Of a stretch of DNA of 12,501 nt, positions 6,951 through 12,501 are shown in pieces. The notes under the pieces were generated by a model. That model did no database searches. It was given only the letters and a program-made list of their open reading frames with translations, and was not told where the DNA came from. The DNA is from Candidatus Thorarchaeota archaeon (GTDB taxonomy: Archaea; Asgardarchaeota; Thorarchaeia; Thorarchaeales; Thorarchaeaceae), in assembly GCA_016840965.1 (NCBI GenBank), contig JAEORI010000015.1, forward strand, positions 1 through 12,501, given 5' to 3'. The position numbers and the translations under genes are program-made. Every line of letters starts with the position of its first letter. The first letter of the stretch is position 1.

Positions 6951-7066
6951 GATAACTCAGTGGCTGTGATTTCAAATCAGATGATGTAACATATGCAGTT
7001 CTCATCTGTGAATTGCATCGAATCAAGCCAGCAAAGAAGGTAAACAAAGGCATGTTTTCCGGATTG

Positions 7067-7078
7067 GTATTATAATAC
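7067..7078. repeat. Perfect 12-bp palindrome in the DsrE-LRR divergent spacer
   Basis: GTATTATAATAC is its own reverse complement and contains TATA-like sequence on both strands. It lies about 96 bases before the LRR start and 170 bases before the DsrE-like start, inside the 276-base spacer 6898-7173. It could be an operator or a promoter element readable in either direction. An AT-rich palindrome of this length can also occur by chance. Confidence 0.4.
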
Positions 7079-7173
7079 AAACCGATTACGCATATTCAGA
7101 GCTTTCCGGCAACCTTGAATAGCTTAAAGTACCAGATGGTTTTGATTCTCAGGTTACTGGAGGATATTGAAAG

Positions 7174-8244
7174 GTGGAAGACCTAGTAATCGTTTATTTG
7201 GATAAGGAAGGTAAATCGCGTGAGTTAGAGGTCGATGAAGAAGAAACAACCATTGATCTAACAAGAAAAGGGGTTACTTCAATAGACCTCGAAACAGTTG
7301 TCGCAATTCCTGAACTTAAGGAACTTGAATTGGGTAGTAATGCACTTCAAGAAATCGATCTTTCACCATTAAGTGGATACTCGAGTCTCCAGAAACTGAG
7401 TCTCTTTAAGAATAGATTCAAATCAATCGACCTGAAGCCTTTAGCAAAATGTAAGGGATTGGAAGAGCTTAATCTAGGAACGAACCAACTAGAAACTATT
7501 GATCTGACGCCTCTAGGTTCGTCCCAAAGTCTTCGAAGGCTCAGACTCTTTAACAATGGATTAGTTGAGATAGATATCAACCCACTAGCAGGATGTGTCA
7601 ATCTAGAGGCTCTAGAGGTCGAAAATAATGCACTCAAGTCAATAGATCTGAATCCTTTATCAAACTGTGCGAATTTGCTTCAGCTGAATCTGATGTACAA
7701 TAAGCTCACTGAAGTTAACCTCGAACCGTTGTCTGGTTGTGCCAAACTCAAATTTGTGTATCTACATCACAATCAGATTAAATCGATCGACCTATCAGCA
7801 TTCAGCCACTGCCCAGACTTTCGAATACTACGACTGGGTGGTAACACATTAGAAGAAATTAATCTTGAGCCTCTATCATCATGCAAAGAGCTACGACGAT
7901 TGGGTCTTGCCATGAATGGAATCTTAAAATTAGACCTGAGCCCCTTAGCTGGAGCAGAACATCTTTCGAGTATAGATATTGCTGGAAATCGATTAACAAA
8001 GCTTGATCTCTCACCACTTGAAAACTGTGAGGAATTGACAGAGCTCTATCTTTATAGTAACCATCCTCAAGAAAATGAATTTTCAATGTTGAATATCTCT
8101 GCTTTGTTCAACTGTACAGAGCTTGAGGATTTTGGCGTGAGCGAAGAGACTGTACTACAGGCTGACAGGAATTTGCAGGACGAAGACAACCTACCTCCTG
8201 CAATCGAGGACTTGATAGAAGAAAACAGAATAGAATGGATGTAG
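7174..8244 (+). CDS. Leucine-rich-repeat protein with 24-residue repeats
   Basis: A 356-residue soluble protein without signal peptide or membrane segment. After a short acidic N-terminal cap (1-36), eleven near-regular 24-residue repeats run from residue 37 to about 300, on the pattern LxxLxLxxNxLxxIDLxPLxxCxx, so one long curved LRR solenoid is expected. A shorter, divergent unit and an acidic C-terminal cap close it. LRR proteins bind other proteins, and none of the residues suggests an enzyme. The start is GTG at 7174 with GGAGG at 7159-7163. Its regulation may involve the palindrome at 7067-7078. Asgard genomes are rich in LRR proteins, but this one's partner is unknown. It sits between the sulfur relay operon and thiol-redox genes. 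Confidence 0.93.
   Translation: MEDLVIVYLDKEGKSRELEVDEEETTIDLTRKGVTSIDLETVVAIPELKELELGSNALQEIDLSPLSGYSSLQKLSLFKNRFKSIDLKPLAKCKGLEELNLGTNQLETIDLTPLGSSQSLRRLRLFNNGLVEIDINPLAGCVNLEALEVENNALKSIDLNPLSNCANLLQLNLMYNKLTEVNLEPLSGCAKLKFVYLHHNQIKSIDLSAFSHCPDFRILRLGGNTLEEINLEPLSSCKELRRLGLAMNGILKLDLSPLAGAEHLSSIDIAGNRLTKLDLSPLENCEELTELYLYSNHPQENEFSMLNISALFNCTELEDFGVSEETVLQADRNLQDEDNLPPAIEDLIEENRIEWM
7282..8073 (+). repeat. Eleven tandem 72-bp units encoding 24-residue LRRs
   Basis: Successive IDL/LDL codons recur exactly 72 bases apart (for example 7354 to 7426, and 8002 for the last regular unit). The units have diverged at DNA level, so this is an old protein repeat rather than a recent DNA expansion. 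Confidence 0.85.
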
Positions 8245-8273
8245 AGTAGTGTTTCGCGCGCACATATAGTAGA

Positions 8274-8280
8274 TTTATAT
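8274..8280 (+). promoter_or_regulatory. Probable TATA box for the 78-residue protein gene
   Basis: TTTATAT lies about 55 bases before the ATG at 8332. Initiation about 25 bases downstream gives a leader of roughly 30 bases that includes the GAGG Shine-Dalgarno at 8321-8324. Confidence 0.45.
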
Positions 8281-8331
8281 GAGGCTCAATCTAAGAAAGG
8301 ATAGCTTTGCCATTCCAATTGAGGATTCGCT

Positions 8332-8568
8332 ATGTCGTCGAGGGAGCAAGAAATCGCCAAGATTGCGAAAATGTATGCGAGGTACCTTAACGGACCTCTT
8401 GGTCATGGAGTAATGGACCACCTGAAGGAAGGAGAGAGTTTTATAATTCGCTCACAAGATGAGATGCTCGAAATAATTAAGCAAAAAGGAAAAGCTGTTG
8501 TCAAAATTCTTGAGAATCCGACCAATGAATCTACAAAAAATTCAGGTGGTTTATCAAACCTGCACTAA
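8332..8568 (+). CDS. Small 78-residue protein, unknown function
   Basis: I do not recognise this protein. The first 30 residues look like an amphipathic helix (REQEIAKIAKMYARYL) followed by GPLGHGVMDH. A short stretch ending in a strand or helix follows (KAVVKILENP, 54-63), and the last 15 residues are polar and probably disordered. There are no cysteines and no membrane segment. Gene status rests on its own TATA-like box (8274-8280), a well-spaced GAGG (8321-8324) and its fit between two confident genes without overlap. Its neighbours (LRR upstream, disulfide oxidoreductase downstream) give no firm hint of its job. Confidence 0.62.
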   Translation: MSSREQEIAKIAKMYARYLNGPLGHGVMDHLKEGESFIIRSQDEMLEIIKQKGKAVVKILENPTNESTKNSGGLSNLH

Positions 8569-8592
8569 TTTTATGACTGATAAATCAAAGCG

Positions 8593-8600
8593 AATATAAC
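8593..8600 (+). promoter_or_regulatory. Probable TATA box for the disulfide oxidoreductase gene
   Basis: AATATAAC lies about 40 bases before the ATG at 8637, preceded by AAAGCG as a possible BRE. It indicates a promoter of its own rather than read-through from 8332-8568. Confidence 0.45.
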
Positions 8601-8636
8601 TGATTCTTGCAGATGAAATACTAGGATTTGATAGAG

Positions 8637-9284
8637 ATGGTAGTGGAAATGGACGATGATACCAGGGAACAAGTCGCTGAACTGTTCACTGGAATAGTCG
8701 ATGATGTAACGATTCACCTCTTCATTGAGAAAACAAACTGCTTATACTGCAATGATGTGAAAGACATGGTCGAGCAACTTGCTGAGTTGTCTGACAAGAT
8801 CAAAATAGTGGAACATAAGGGGTCTCTTGGCTCAGCTGATGCAATAGAGATGGGTGTGGAGCATCATCCTGCAATCGTGCTTCATGGAAAGGAGAAGTAC
8901 AGCGTAAAGTTTTACGGCATACCTGCAGGTCATGAGTTTGGAGCTTTGGTTGGTTCTATAATTGATGTATCAACTGGAACCGCTCCATTGCCACCTGATG
9001 TAATTGAGGATATCGTTTCGATTGATAAACCAATAAACATCAAGGTCTTTGTGACACCGCAATGTCCATACTGTCCAGATATGACTCGACTCGCACATCA
9101 GGCATCTATACTCAACCCACTCATCTCATCAGAGATGATTGAGTCACTCGAGTTTCAAGAACTGGTGGCAAAATATGGAGTTTATGGTGTTCCAAAAACC
9201 ATAATCAACGAAATTACTACAATCGATGGACTTTCTCCTGTTGATATGTTTGTAGAGAAATTGTTTGAATCAATTGATAATTGA
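8637..9284 (+). CDS. Glutaredoxin-like protein disulfide oxidoreductase (PDO)
   Basis: A 215-residue archaeal-type PDO made of two thioredoxin folds in tandem, which forms, breaks or shuffles disulfides in the cytoplasm and is normally recycled by thioredoxin reductase. The N-terminal fold has the site CLYC (C35-C38) with cis-Pro78 in HHPAIVL. The C-terminal fold has CPYC (C143-C146) with cis-Pro186 in GVPKTII. Both redox sites are therefore intact and the length is normal for the family. The ATG at 8637 is chosen because AGGA (8623-8626) precedes it. A TTG at 8628 is too close to that site, and an ATG at 8649 is a possible later start. The convergent thioredoxin reductase 0.3 kb away is a plausible reductant. 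Confidence 0.92.
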   Translation: MVVEMDDDTREQVAELFTGIVDDVTIHLFIEKTNCLYCNDVKDMVEQLAELSDKIKIVEHKGSLGSADAIEMGVEHHPAIVLHGKEKYSVKFYGIPAGHEFGALVGSIIDVSTGTAPLPPDVIEDIVSIDKPINIKVFVTPQCPYCPDMTRLAHQASILNPLISSEMIESLEFQELVAKYGVYGVPKTIINEITTIDGLSPVDMFVEKLFESIDN

Positions 9285-9298
9285 CACTTCCAAAAACG

Positions 9299-9305
9299 AT
9301 TATAG
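9299..9305 (+). promoter_or_regulatory. TATA-like box implying a leaderless YCII transcript
   Basis: ATTATAG lies about 25 bases before the ATG at 9327, which would put the transcription start at or next to the start codon. No Shine-Dalgarno is visible before 9327, consistent with leaderless translation. Confidence 0.4.
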
Positions 9306-9326
9306 AGTAAATAGGTTTCTTATGTT

Positions 9327-9608
9327 ATGGAAACCCAATCGTTTGTAATAATGTTGAGACCTGCCAATGAATATGGAACAGATGGCACAGAAGAAAGAGT
9401 ATCTGAACATTTCAAGTATTTGCAGCAACTATTGAAAGAAGGCAAACTGACCATGGCTGGCAGGTTCTCTGAAGTACTAATTGGCCTCGTAATGCTAGAA
9501 GCTAATTCAAGGGAAGAGGCACTCAAAATAATGAAGAGCGATCCTGCTGTTAAAGCAGGCATCTTCCATGCAGAGTTATATCCTTGGACTATAGCTTTGA
9601 AGGCGTAG
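9327..9608 (+). CDS. YCII-domain (YciI-like) small protein
   Basis: A 93-residue protein covering one YCII domain, a ferredoxin-like alpha/beta fold. Matching features are H28 before YLQQLLKEGKL, then AGRF, IGLVMLEANSREEA, the DPAVKAGIF motif with D72, and the closing AELYPW. The His/Asp pair (H28, D72) is the proposed active site of the family, whose reaction is mostly unknown; some members act in catabolism of ring compounds. The stop codon faces that of thioredoxin reductase, with six bases between. It may be transcribed from its own promoter. Confidence 0.9.
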   Translation: METQSFVIMLRPANEYGTDGTEERVSEHFKYLQQLLKEGKLTMAGRFSEVLIGLVMLEANSREEALKIMKSDPAVKAGIFHAELYPWTIALKA

Positions 9609-9614
9609 TAATCA

Positions 9615-10556
9615 TCAGGTAGTATCGTCTTGACATGTGAAGATGAATTCGTTCTCATTCACGTATTTGTAAGCTTGATATGCTGCATGAACACCTTCAC
9701 TGACACCAGTTATAGCCTGTTTGAATTCACTGTCCACAACATCACCCGCGGCATAAATGCCTTCGACATTTGTTCTACTTGAGCGGTCAATCTTTATCTC
9801 ACCCTTTTCGTTGAGTTTAACACCCAATTTCTTTGCTAAGTCAGAGTAAGGTATTCCACCAATCGCAACAAAAATACCGTCAAGAGGCAATGTATCTGAT
9901 CCATTATACGGTCTGTCAAGTTTTACTCCAGTTACTTTCTGTTCGCCAAGGACTTCAGTCACATTGGTTTCGGTGATTATTTCTATCTTGGGTTCATTCT
10001 CAACACGTCGGGCATTCACTGGTTCAGGTCGTATTTTCTCACGCCTGTAAATTATATACACCTTGGGGCAATATTTCGCCAATAACAATGCCTCTTTGAC
10101 AGCACTATCGCTGCCGCCAATAACTCCCACCACCTTGTCTTTGTAAAGAGGGGCATCACATAAAGCACAGTAGCTTACACCTTTGTTCTTAAGCTCATCA
10201 TGGCCCGGAACCTCTAGTTCCCGCTCTTTCATTCCAGTAGCAATAAGAATAGATTTCGCTAGGAATGTTTTGCTCTCCGTGACAACGTAAAAGTAATTCT
10301 CTTTTGAACGGAATATATCATTCACAGTTCCAGATTCAATGAATACGGGGTAATCTAAAGCATGTTCCTTTAATTTGTCAGCTAGTTCTTGTCCAGTGAG
10401 TTGAACAAATCCAGGATAATTTGCTACATCATCGGTGAGAGTGATTGTTCCGCCTTCTACATTCCCAATGACTGCAACACTGAGGTCTAGTCGAGCGGCA
10501 TACATAGCCGCCCCATACCCTGTCACCCCAGATCCAATAATGACTAAATCATACAT
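9615..10556 (-). CDS. trxB: Thioredoxin reductase (TrxB-type flavoprotein)
   Basis: A 313-residue low-molecular-weight thioredoxin reductase, which moves electrons from NAD(P)H through FAD to a redox-active disulfide and on to thioredoxin, glutaredoxin-like proteins or PDO. Visible parts in order: FAD site GSGVTG (8-13); ATGMKER (106-112); the active-site CALC (C130-C133) in SYCALCDAP; the pyridine-nucleotide site GGSDSA (147-152, usually GGGDSA); YRREKIR (170-176), close to the NADPH-type HRRxxxR; and the C-terminal FAD motif GIYAAGDV (266-273). Length is normal. The start at 10556 has GGAGTG from the end of the upstream gene about seven bases before it. The glutaredoxin-like gene ends four bases upstream, so the two are an operon and probably partners. 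Confidence 0.94.
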   Translation of the reverse strand: MYDLVIIGSGVTGYGAAMYAARLDLSVAVIGNVEGGTITLTDDVANYPGFVQLTGQELADKLKEHALDYPVFIESGTVNDIFRSKENYFYVVTESKTFLAKSILIATGMKERELEVPGHDELKNKGVSYCALCDAPLYKDKVVGVIGGSDSAVKEALLLAKYCPKVYIIYRREKIRPEPVNARRVENEPKIEIITETNVTEVLGEQKVTGVKLDRPYNGSDTLPLDGIFVAIGGIPYSDLAKKLGVKLNEKGEIKIDRSSRTNVEGIYAAGDVVDSEFKQAITGVSEGVHAAYQAYKYVNENEFIFTCQDDTT

Positions 10557-10560
10557 CTTT

Positions 10561-10803
10561 TCACACTCCTAGCTTTCTCTTAATTCGACGTTCCATTCTT
10601 CGATCGAATCCCACAAAGACATCTCCATCAATAGTAATAACGGGTATGGCCATTTGCCCGCTTATCTCTTTTAATTCCCTTAGAGTTTCCGGGGTTTCAA
10701 AAATGCACTTTTCCTCAATCTCAACATTGTTAGTTGAGAGAAACTCCTTCACCAATTTGGAGTGAGGGCATTCAGGTGCTGTGTATACAATTGCTTTGAC
10801 CAT
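10561..10803 (-). CDS. Small glutaredoxin-like protein with CPHS site
   Basis: An 80-residue thioredoxin-fold protein of glutaredoxin/NrdH size. The active-site loop is ECPHS (C12, S15) in place of the usual CPYC, so only one active-site thiol is present. The cis-Pro P54 (AIPVITIDG) and the VGFDRR end are typical of the family. C33 lies after the second helix and could act as a resolving cysteine, which is inference. It starts at the ATG at 10803, with GGATGATG (10810-10817) upstream, and ends four bases before thioredoxin reductase. The gene pair suggests it is the direct electron acceptor of that enzyme or a donor to nearby thiol proteins. Confidence 0.9.
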   Translation of the reverse strand: MVKAIVYTAPECPHSKLVKEFLSTNNVEIEEKCIFETPETLRELKEISGQMAIPVITIDGDVFVGFDRRMERRIKRKLGV

Positions 10804-10960
10804 GATAAAGCATCATCCTGTGAATATATTTGAACACTGACCTGTTTTATCTGCTCACTGATATAGATTATGAAGATGTCACTTCAGACATTGGCATTTG
10901 TGAACACCCTTAAGTAGACAACGAACCTTATGCTCTTCAGAAATCTGGAGTGAATCAGTC
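10804..10960. promoter_or_regulatory. Divergent promoter region, glutaredoxin-like/TrxB and ferritin-like genes
   Basis: This 157-base spacer contains promoter candidates for both sides. On the minus strand CAAATATATTC (10823-10833) and GATAAAAC (about 10840-10850) lie before 10803. On the plus strand CTTAAGTA (10910-10917) lies about 45 bases before 10961. Shared control of the two transcripts is possible but not shown. Confidence 0.4.
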
Positions 10961-11437
10961 ATGAAGAAGGAAGAGACTCTCGCATTCATCGATAAACAAA
11001 TGGATCTCGAATTGAGAATTGTGAAGATTGTAGAAGAGAATGTTGCTCAACTTGGCAATGCATTTGTGAAGGACCTCCTCTTGGCAATCTCTACAGATTC
11101 CAAGAAGCATGCAGCATTACTAAAATCACTTCGAAAAGCGGTCGAAGGCCCTACTCCGTTCATCAGTGAGAAGGAGCGAGACAAAATTGCTAAGGGAATA
11201 GAGGCTCATATCAAGTTGGAAGAGCAAGCAGTTGCTACCTATGGTGAGCTCGCTGAGAAGAGTGACAGCGACCAAGTAAAGACCATAGCGCTGATGATTC
11301 GTGAAGATGAGTTTCGCCACCATGCGCTTTTGAAAGAGCTTCATAAAGCAGTTATCGAACCTGAAACCTTGACTGAGGATGACATATGGGATGTAATGTG
11401 GAAGGACACACCATGGAAAGGTAGTCCTGGTGGCTAG
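10961..11437 (+). CDS. Ferritin-like (rubrerythrin-like) four-helix protein
   Basis: A 158-residue, almost entirely helical protein. Likely metal-site residues are spread as in ferritin-like diiron proteins: E17 and E25/E26 in helix 1, DSKKH (46-50) in helix 2, E81/E87/E88 in helix 3, and EDEFRHH (115-121) in helix 4. Members of this superfamily oxidise or store iron, or reduce peroxide. No C-terminal rubredoxin cysteines are present, and indeed no cysteines at all, so it would need an outside electron donor. The exact ligand set cannot be fixed by eye because the standard ExxH in the first half is not clear. The start at 10961 has GGAG at 10947-10950. It is divergent from the glutaredoxin/thioredoxin reductase pair, and its stop faces that of the GTPase seven bases away. 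Confidence 0.85.
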   Translation: MKKEETLAFIDKQMDLELRIVKIVEENVAQLGNAFVKDLLLAISTDSKKHAALLKSLRKAVEGPTPFISEKERDKIAKGIEAHIKLEEQAVATYGELAEKSDSDQVKTIALMIREDEFRHHALLKELHKAVIEPETLTEDDIWDVMWKDTPWKGSPGG

Positions 11438-11444
11438 ATTGTGA

Positions 11445-11993
11445 CTATTCAGGAGTAAATCTGTCCACAATGGCCATGAATCCATCATCTAGTCTTTCTA
11501 GTCCAATACCAGTTCTAGCTGATATCATATGGCCCCCCATGTTGTATTTCTCCATAACGTAGCGCATCTCCTCAGAGATGAAATCATAACGCTCCTCATT
11601 TAGAAGGTCGACCTTGTTTGCTACTAACATGAATCTTGGACCATCGCCAGATAGCAGTTTTAGTTTGCTATTCTCCTGGATTGCAGGAATCCAATATCCC
11701 TCGAGATTATCTAAAGTCTGCAGTCGAGTCACATCAAAAAACAGCAGGCCTACTGAAGCTCCTCTAATCATTGATTTCATCTGATCGATGAATCGGAGTT
11801 GTCCACCGAAGTCCCAGATTGAGAGAGTGACCTCTTTCCCACTAGTTGTTGTTAGTCGTTTAGTGTCGAAACTTGCACCTATTGTAGTTCTGAGAAATTT
11901 AGGGTCTGGAAAATTGCCTGTTGTATAACGTTGAGTGAAGGAAGTCTTCCCACACTCTGTGTCGCCCAATACAACAGCCTTCAGGATTTTCAT
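11445..11993 (-). CDS. Ras/Rab-type small GTPase
   Basis: A 182-residue small GTPase with all five nucleotide-binding motifs: G1 GDTECGKT (10-17), switch I Thr in RTTIG (35-39), G3 WDFGGQ (60-65) with the catalytic-type Gln65, G4 NKVD (126-129) and G5 SAR (158-160). P-loop numbering matches Ras: T12 and E13 replace the Gly12 and Gly13 of Ras. The C-terminus ends DRFTPE with no cysteine, so it is not a prenylation target, and any membrane contact must go through a partner. The ATG at 11993 is preferred, with AAGGTG six bases upstream; a TTG at 12014 would overlap the preceding gene. It follows a membrane protein gene by ten bases, so an operon is clear and a physical link plausible. Small GTPases of this kind are abundant in Asgard archaea. 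Confidence 0.93.
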   Translation of the reverse strand: MKILKAVVLGDTECGKTSFTQRYTTGNFPDPKFLRTTIGASFDTKRLTTTSGKEVTLSIWDFGGQLRFIDQMKSMIRGASVGLLFFDVTRLQTLDNLEGYWIPAIQENSKLKLLSGDGPRFMLVANKVDLLNEERYDFISEEMRYVMEKYNMGGHMISARTGIGLERLDDGFMAIVDRFTPE

Positions 11994-12003
11994 TAAGGAC
12001 ACC

Positions 12004-12501
12004 TTAGTATTCAATCTTTATCGAACCATCTTCTTCTACGCCTAGATCTTCGACTTCTTCTAATTTCTGAACAGTCCTTGACAGACGTGCCATTACGGGC
12101 GGACTGCTTAGTAGAGCTAACGTCCCTGCAAACAGTAACAGAGCAATTCCACTCACTGGAATAGCAGGGGGTATGGGTGGAATTCTGTCAGAGTACATAG
12201 ACACAATGGCAATCATTAATGCTGCGATAATGAACGTCATCAATCTTCTTGCTGCCGCTCCTCCTCCTGCTCGAGTGATTCGAATTGCTAGTCGGACAAA
12301 CATCAATGCTCCAATTAGTATCACTCCACCGATTGCTAACCAAACTATATCATTGGAAATAAACCCGGGTTGGGTTAGAGGGACTGTCAAAAAGGCTGCA
12401 CCAGTGCCAAAAATGATAAGCGCCTCTCGAGTCACTGTCTGAGCCCAGTCACCATAGAGTGACGATACTGCTGCAAGCATGAATGCAATGATTGCCAAAG
12501 A
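12004..12501 (-). CDS. Multi-spanning membrane protein upstream of the GTPase (5' end outside window)
   Basis: The frame is open at the right window edge (a TCT codon at 12499-12501 precedes a TTG at 12498), so the N-terminus is probably missing. The visible 165 residues hold a partial hydrophobic segment and then about four membrane helices: near residues 27-41, 51-71, 85-101 and 112-130 counted from the TTG. A conserved-looking RLAIRITRAGGGAAARR loop is strongly positive and likely cytoplasmic. A short acidic tail (VQKLEEVEDLGVEEDGSIKIEY is cut here to its key part, EEVEDLGVEED) ends the protein in the cytoplasm. I do not recognise the family. Its stop is ten bases before the GTPase start, so the two are co-transcribed and it is a candidate membrane anchor, receptor or effector. 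Confidence 0.8.
   Translation of the reverse strand, partial: SLAIIAFMLAAVSSLYGDWAQTVTREALIIFGTGAAFLTVPLTQPGFISNDIVWLAIGGVILIGALMFVRLAIRITRAGGGAAARRLMTFIIAALMIAIVSMYSDRIPPIPPAIPVSGIALLLFAGTLALLSSPPVMARLSRTVQKLEEVEDLGVEEDGSIKIEY

Noticed and set aside
6978..7008. Possible C/D box RNA or terminator hairpin in the DsrE-LRR spacer
   Set aside because: There is no D box (CTGA), only a 7-bp stem with a 17-base loop, and no T-run after it.
4426..9140. Recurrent AGATGA/TCATCT inverted repeats (4426-4444, 5394-5408, 6978-7008) as a shared operator
   Set aside because: The same kind of inverted repeat also occurs inside coding sequence, for example 9122-9139 in the PDO gene and near 11563 in the GTPase gene, so the recurrence is probably chance from common codons.
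10820..10912. Similar TTTGAACACTG and TTTGTGAACACC stretches as a shared regulator site in the divergent spacer
   Set aside because: The match is partial, with a two-base insertion, and too short to distinguish from chance.
12173..12442. Plus-strand frame opposite the right-end membrane protein
   Set aside because: It is an antisense shadow; the minus-strand frame is open to the edge, hydrophobic in a helix pattern and directly precedes the GTPase gene.

Overview
The window reads as archaeal and most likely comes from an Asgard archaeon; Thorarchaeota-like is my best guess, by inference and without any database search. Reasons: compact, moderately AT-rich genes; TATA-like boxes 20-60 bases before many starts; short Shine-Dalgarno sequences; use of GTG and TTG starts. 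It also encodes an archaeal-type two-domain protein disulfide oxidoreductase, a Ras/Rab-type small GTPase beside a polytopic membrane protein, and a regular leucine-rich-repeat protein, a mix typical of Asgard genomes.

Layout. Positions 1-934 (minus) hold the 5' part of a polytopic GT-C-like membrane glycosyltransferase that runs off the left edge. Minus-strand genes follow: a membrane-anchored protein with a C-terminal beta-rich domain (about 1136-1882) and a QueG-like double [4Fe-4S] protein (1959-2747). Divergent from the latter is an M32 metallocarboxypeptidase (2890-4401, plus), followed by a radical SAM protein with a CX4CX2C motif (4472-5353, plus).

Positions 5425-6897 (minus) form a compact operon of three DsrE-superfamily proteins, DsrE/TusD-, DsrF/TusC- and DsrH/TusB-like, ending in a small DUF22-like protein that starts at a TTG. 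Divergent from it on the plus strand are an LRR protein with 24-residue repeats (7174-8244), a 78-residue orphan protein (8332-8568), a glutaredoxin-like protein disulfide oxidoreductase (8637-9284) and a YCII-domain protein (9327-9608). Facing them are a glutaredoxin-like protein with a CPHS site and a thioredoxin reductase (10803 to 9615, minus), then a divergent ferritin-like protein (10961-11437, plus). The right end carries the small GTPase (11445-11993, minus) directly after a multi-spanning membrane protein that runs off the right edge.

Working together: the middle of the window (5.4-11.4 kb) looks like a thiol/sulfur and redox neighbourhood. DsrEFH-type proteins carry sulfur as persulfide, thioredoxin reductase could reduce the glutaredoxin-like protein and the disulfide oxidoreductase, and the ferritin-like protein may deal with oxidants or iron. 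The GTPase/membrane pair and the LRR protein are separate, possibly membrane- or signalling-related. No tRNA, rRNA, CRISPR array or mobile element was seen, and there is no gene-free stretch longer than 300 bases; the longest is 6898-7173.
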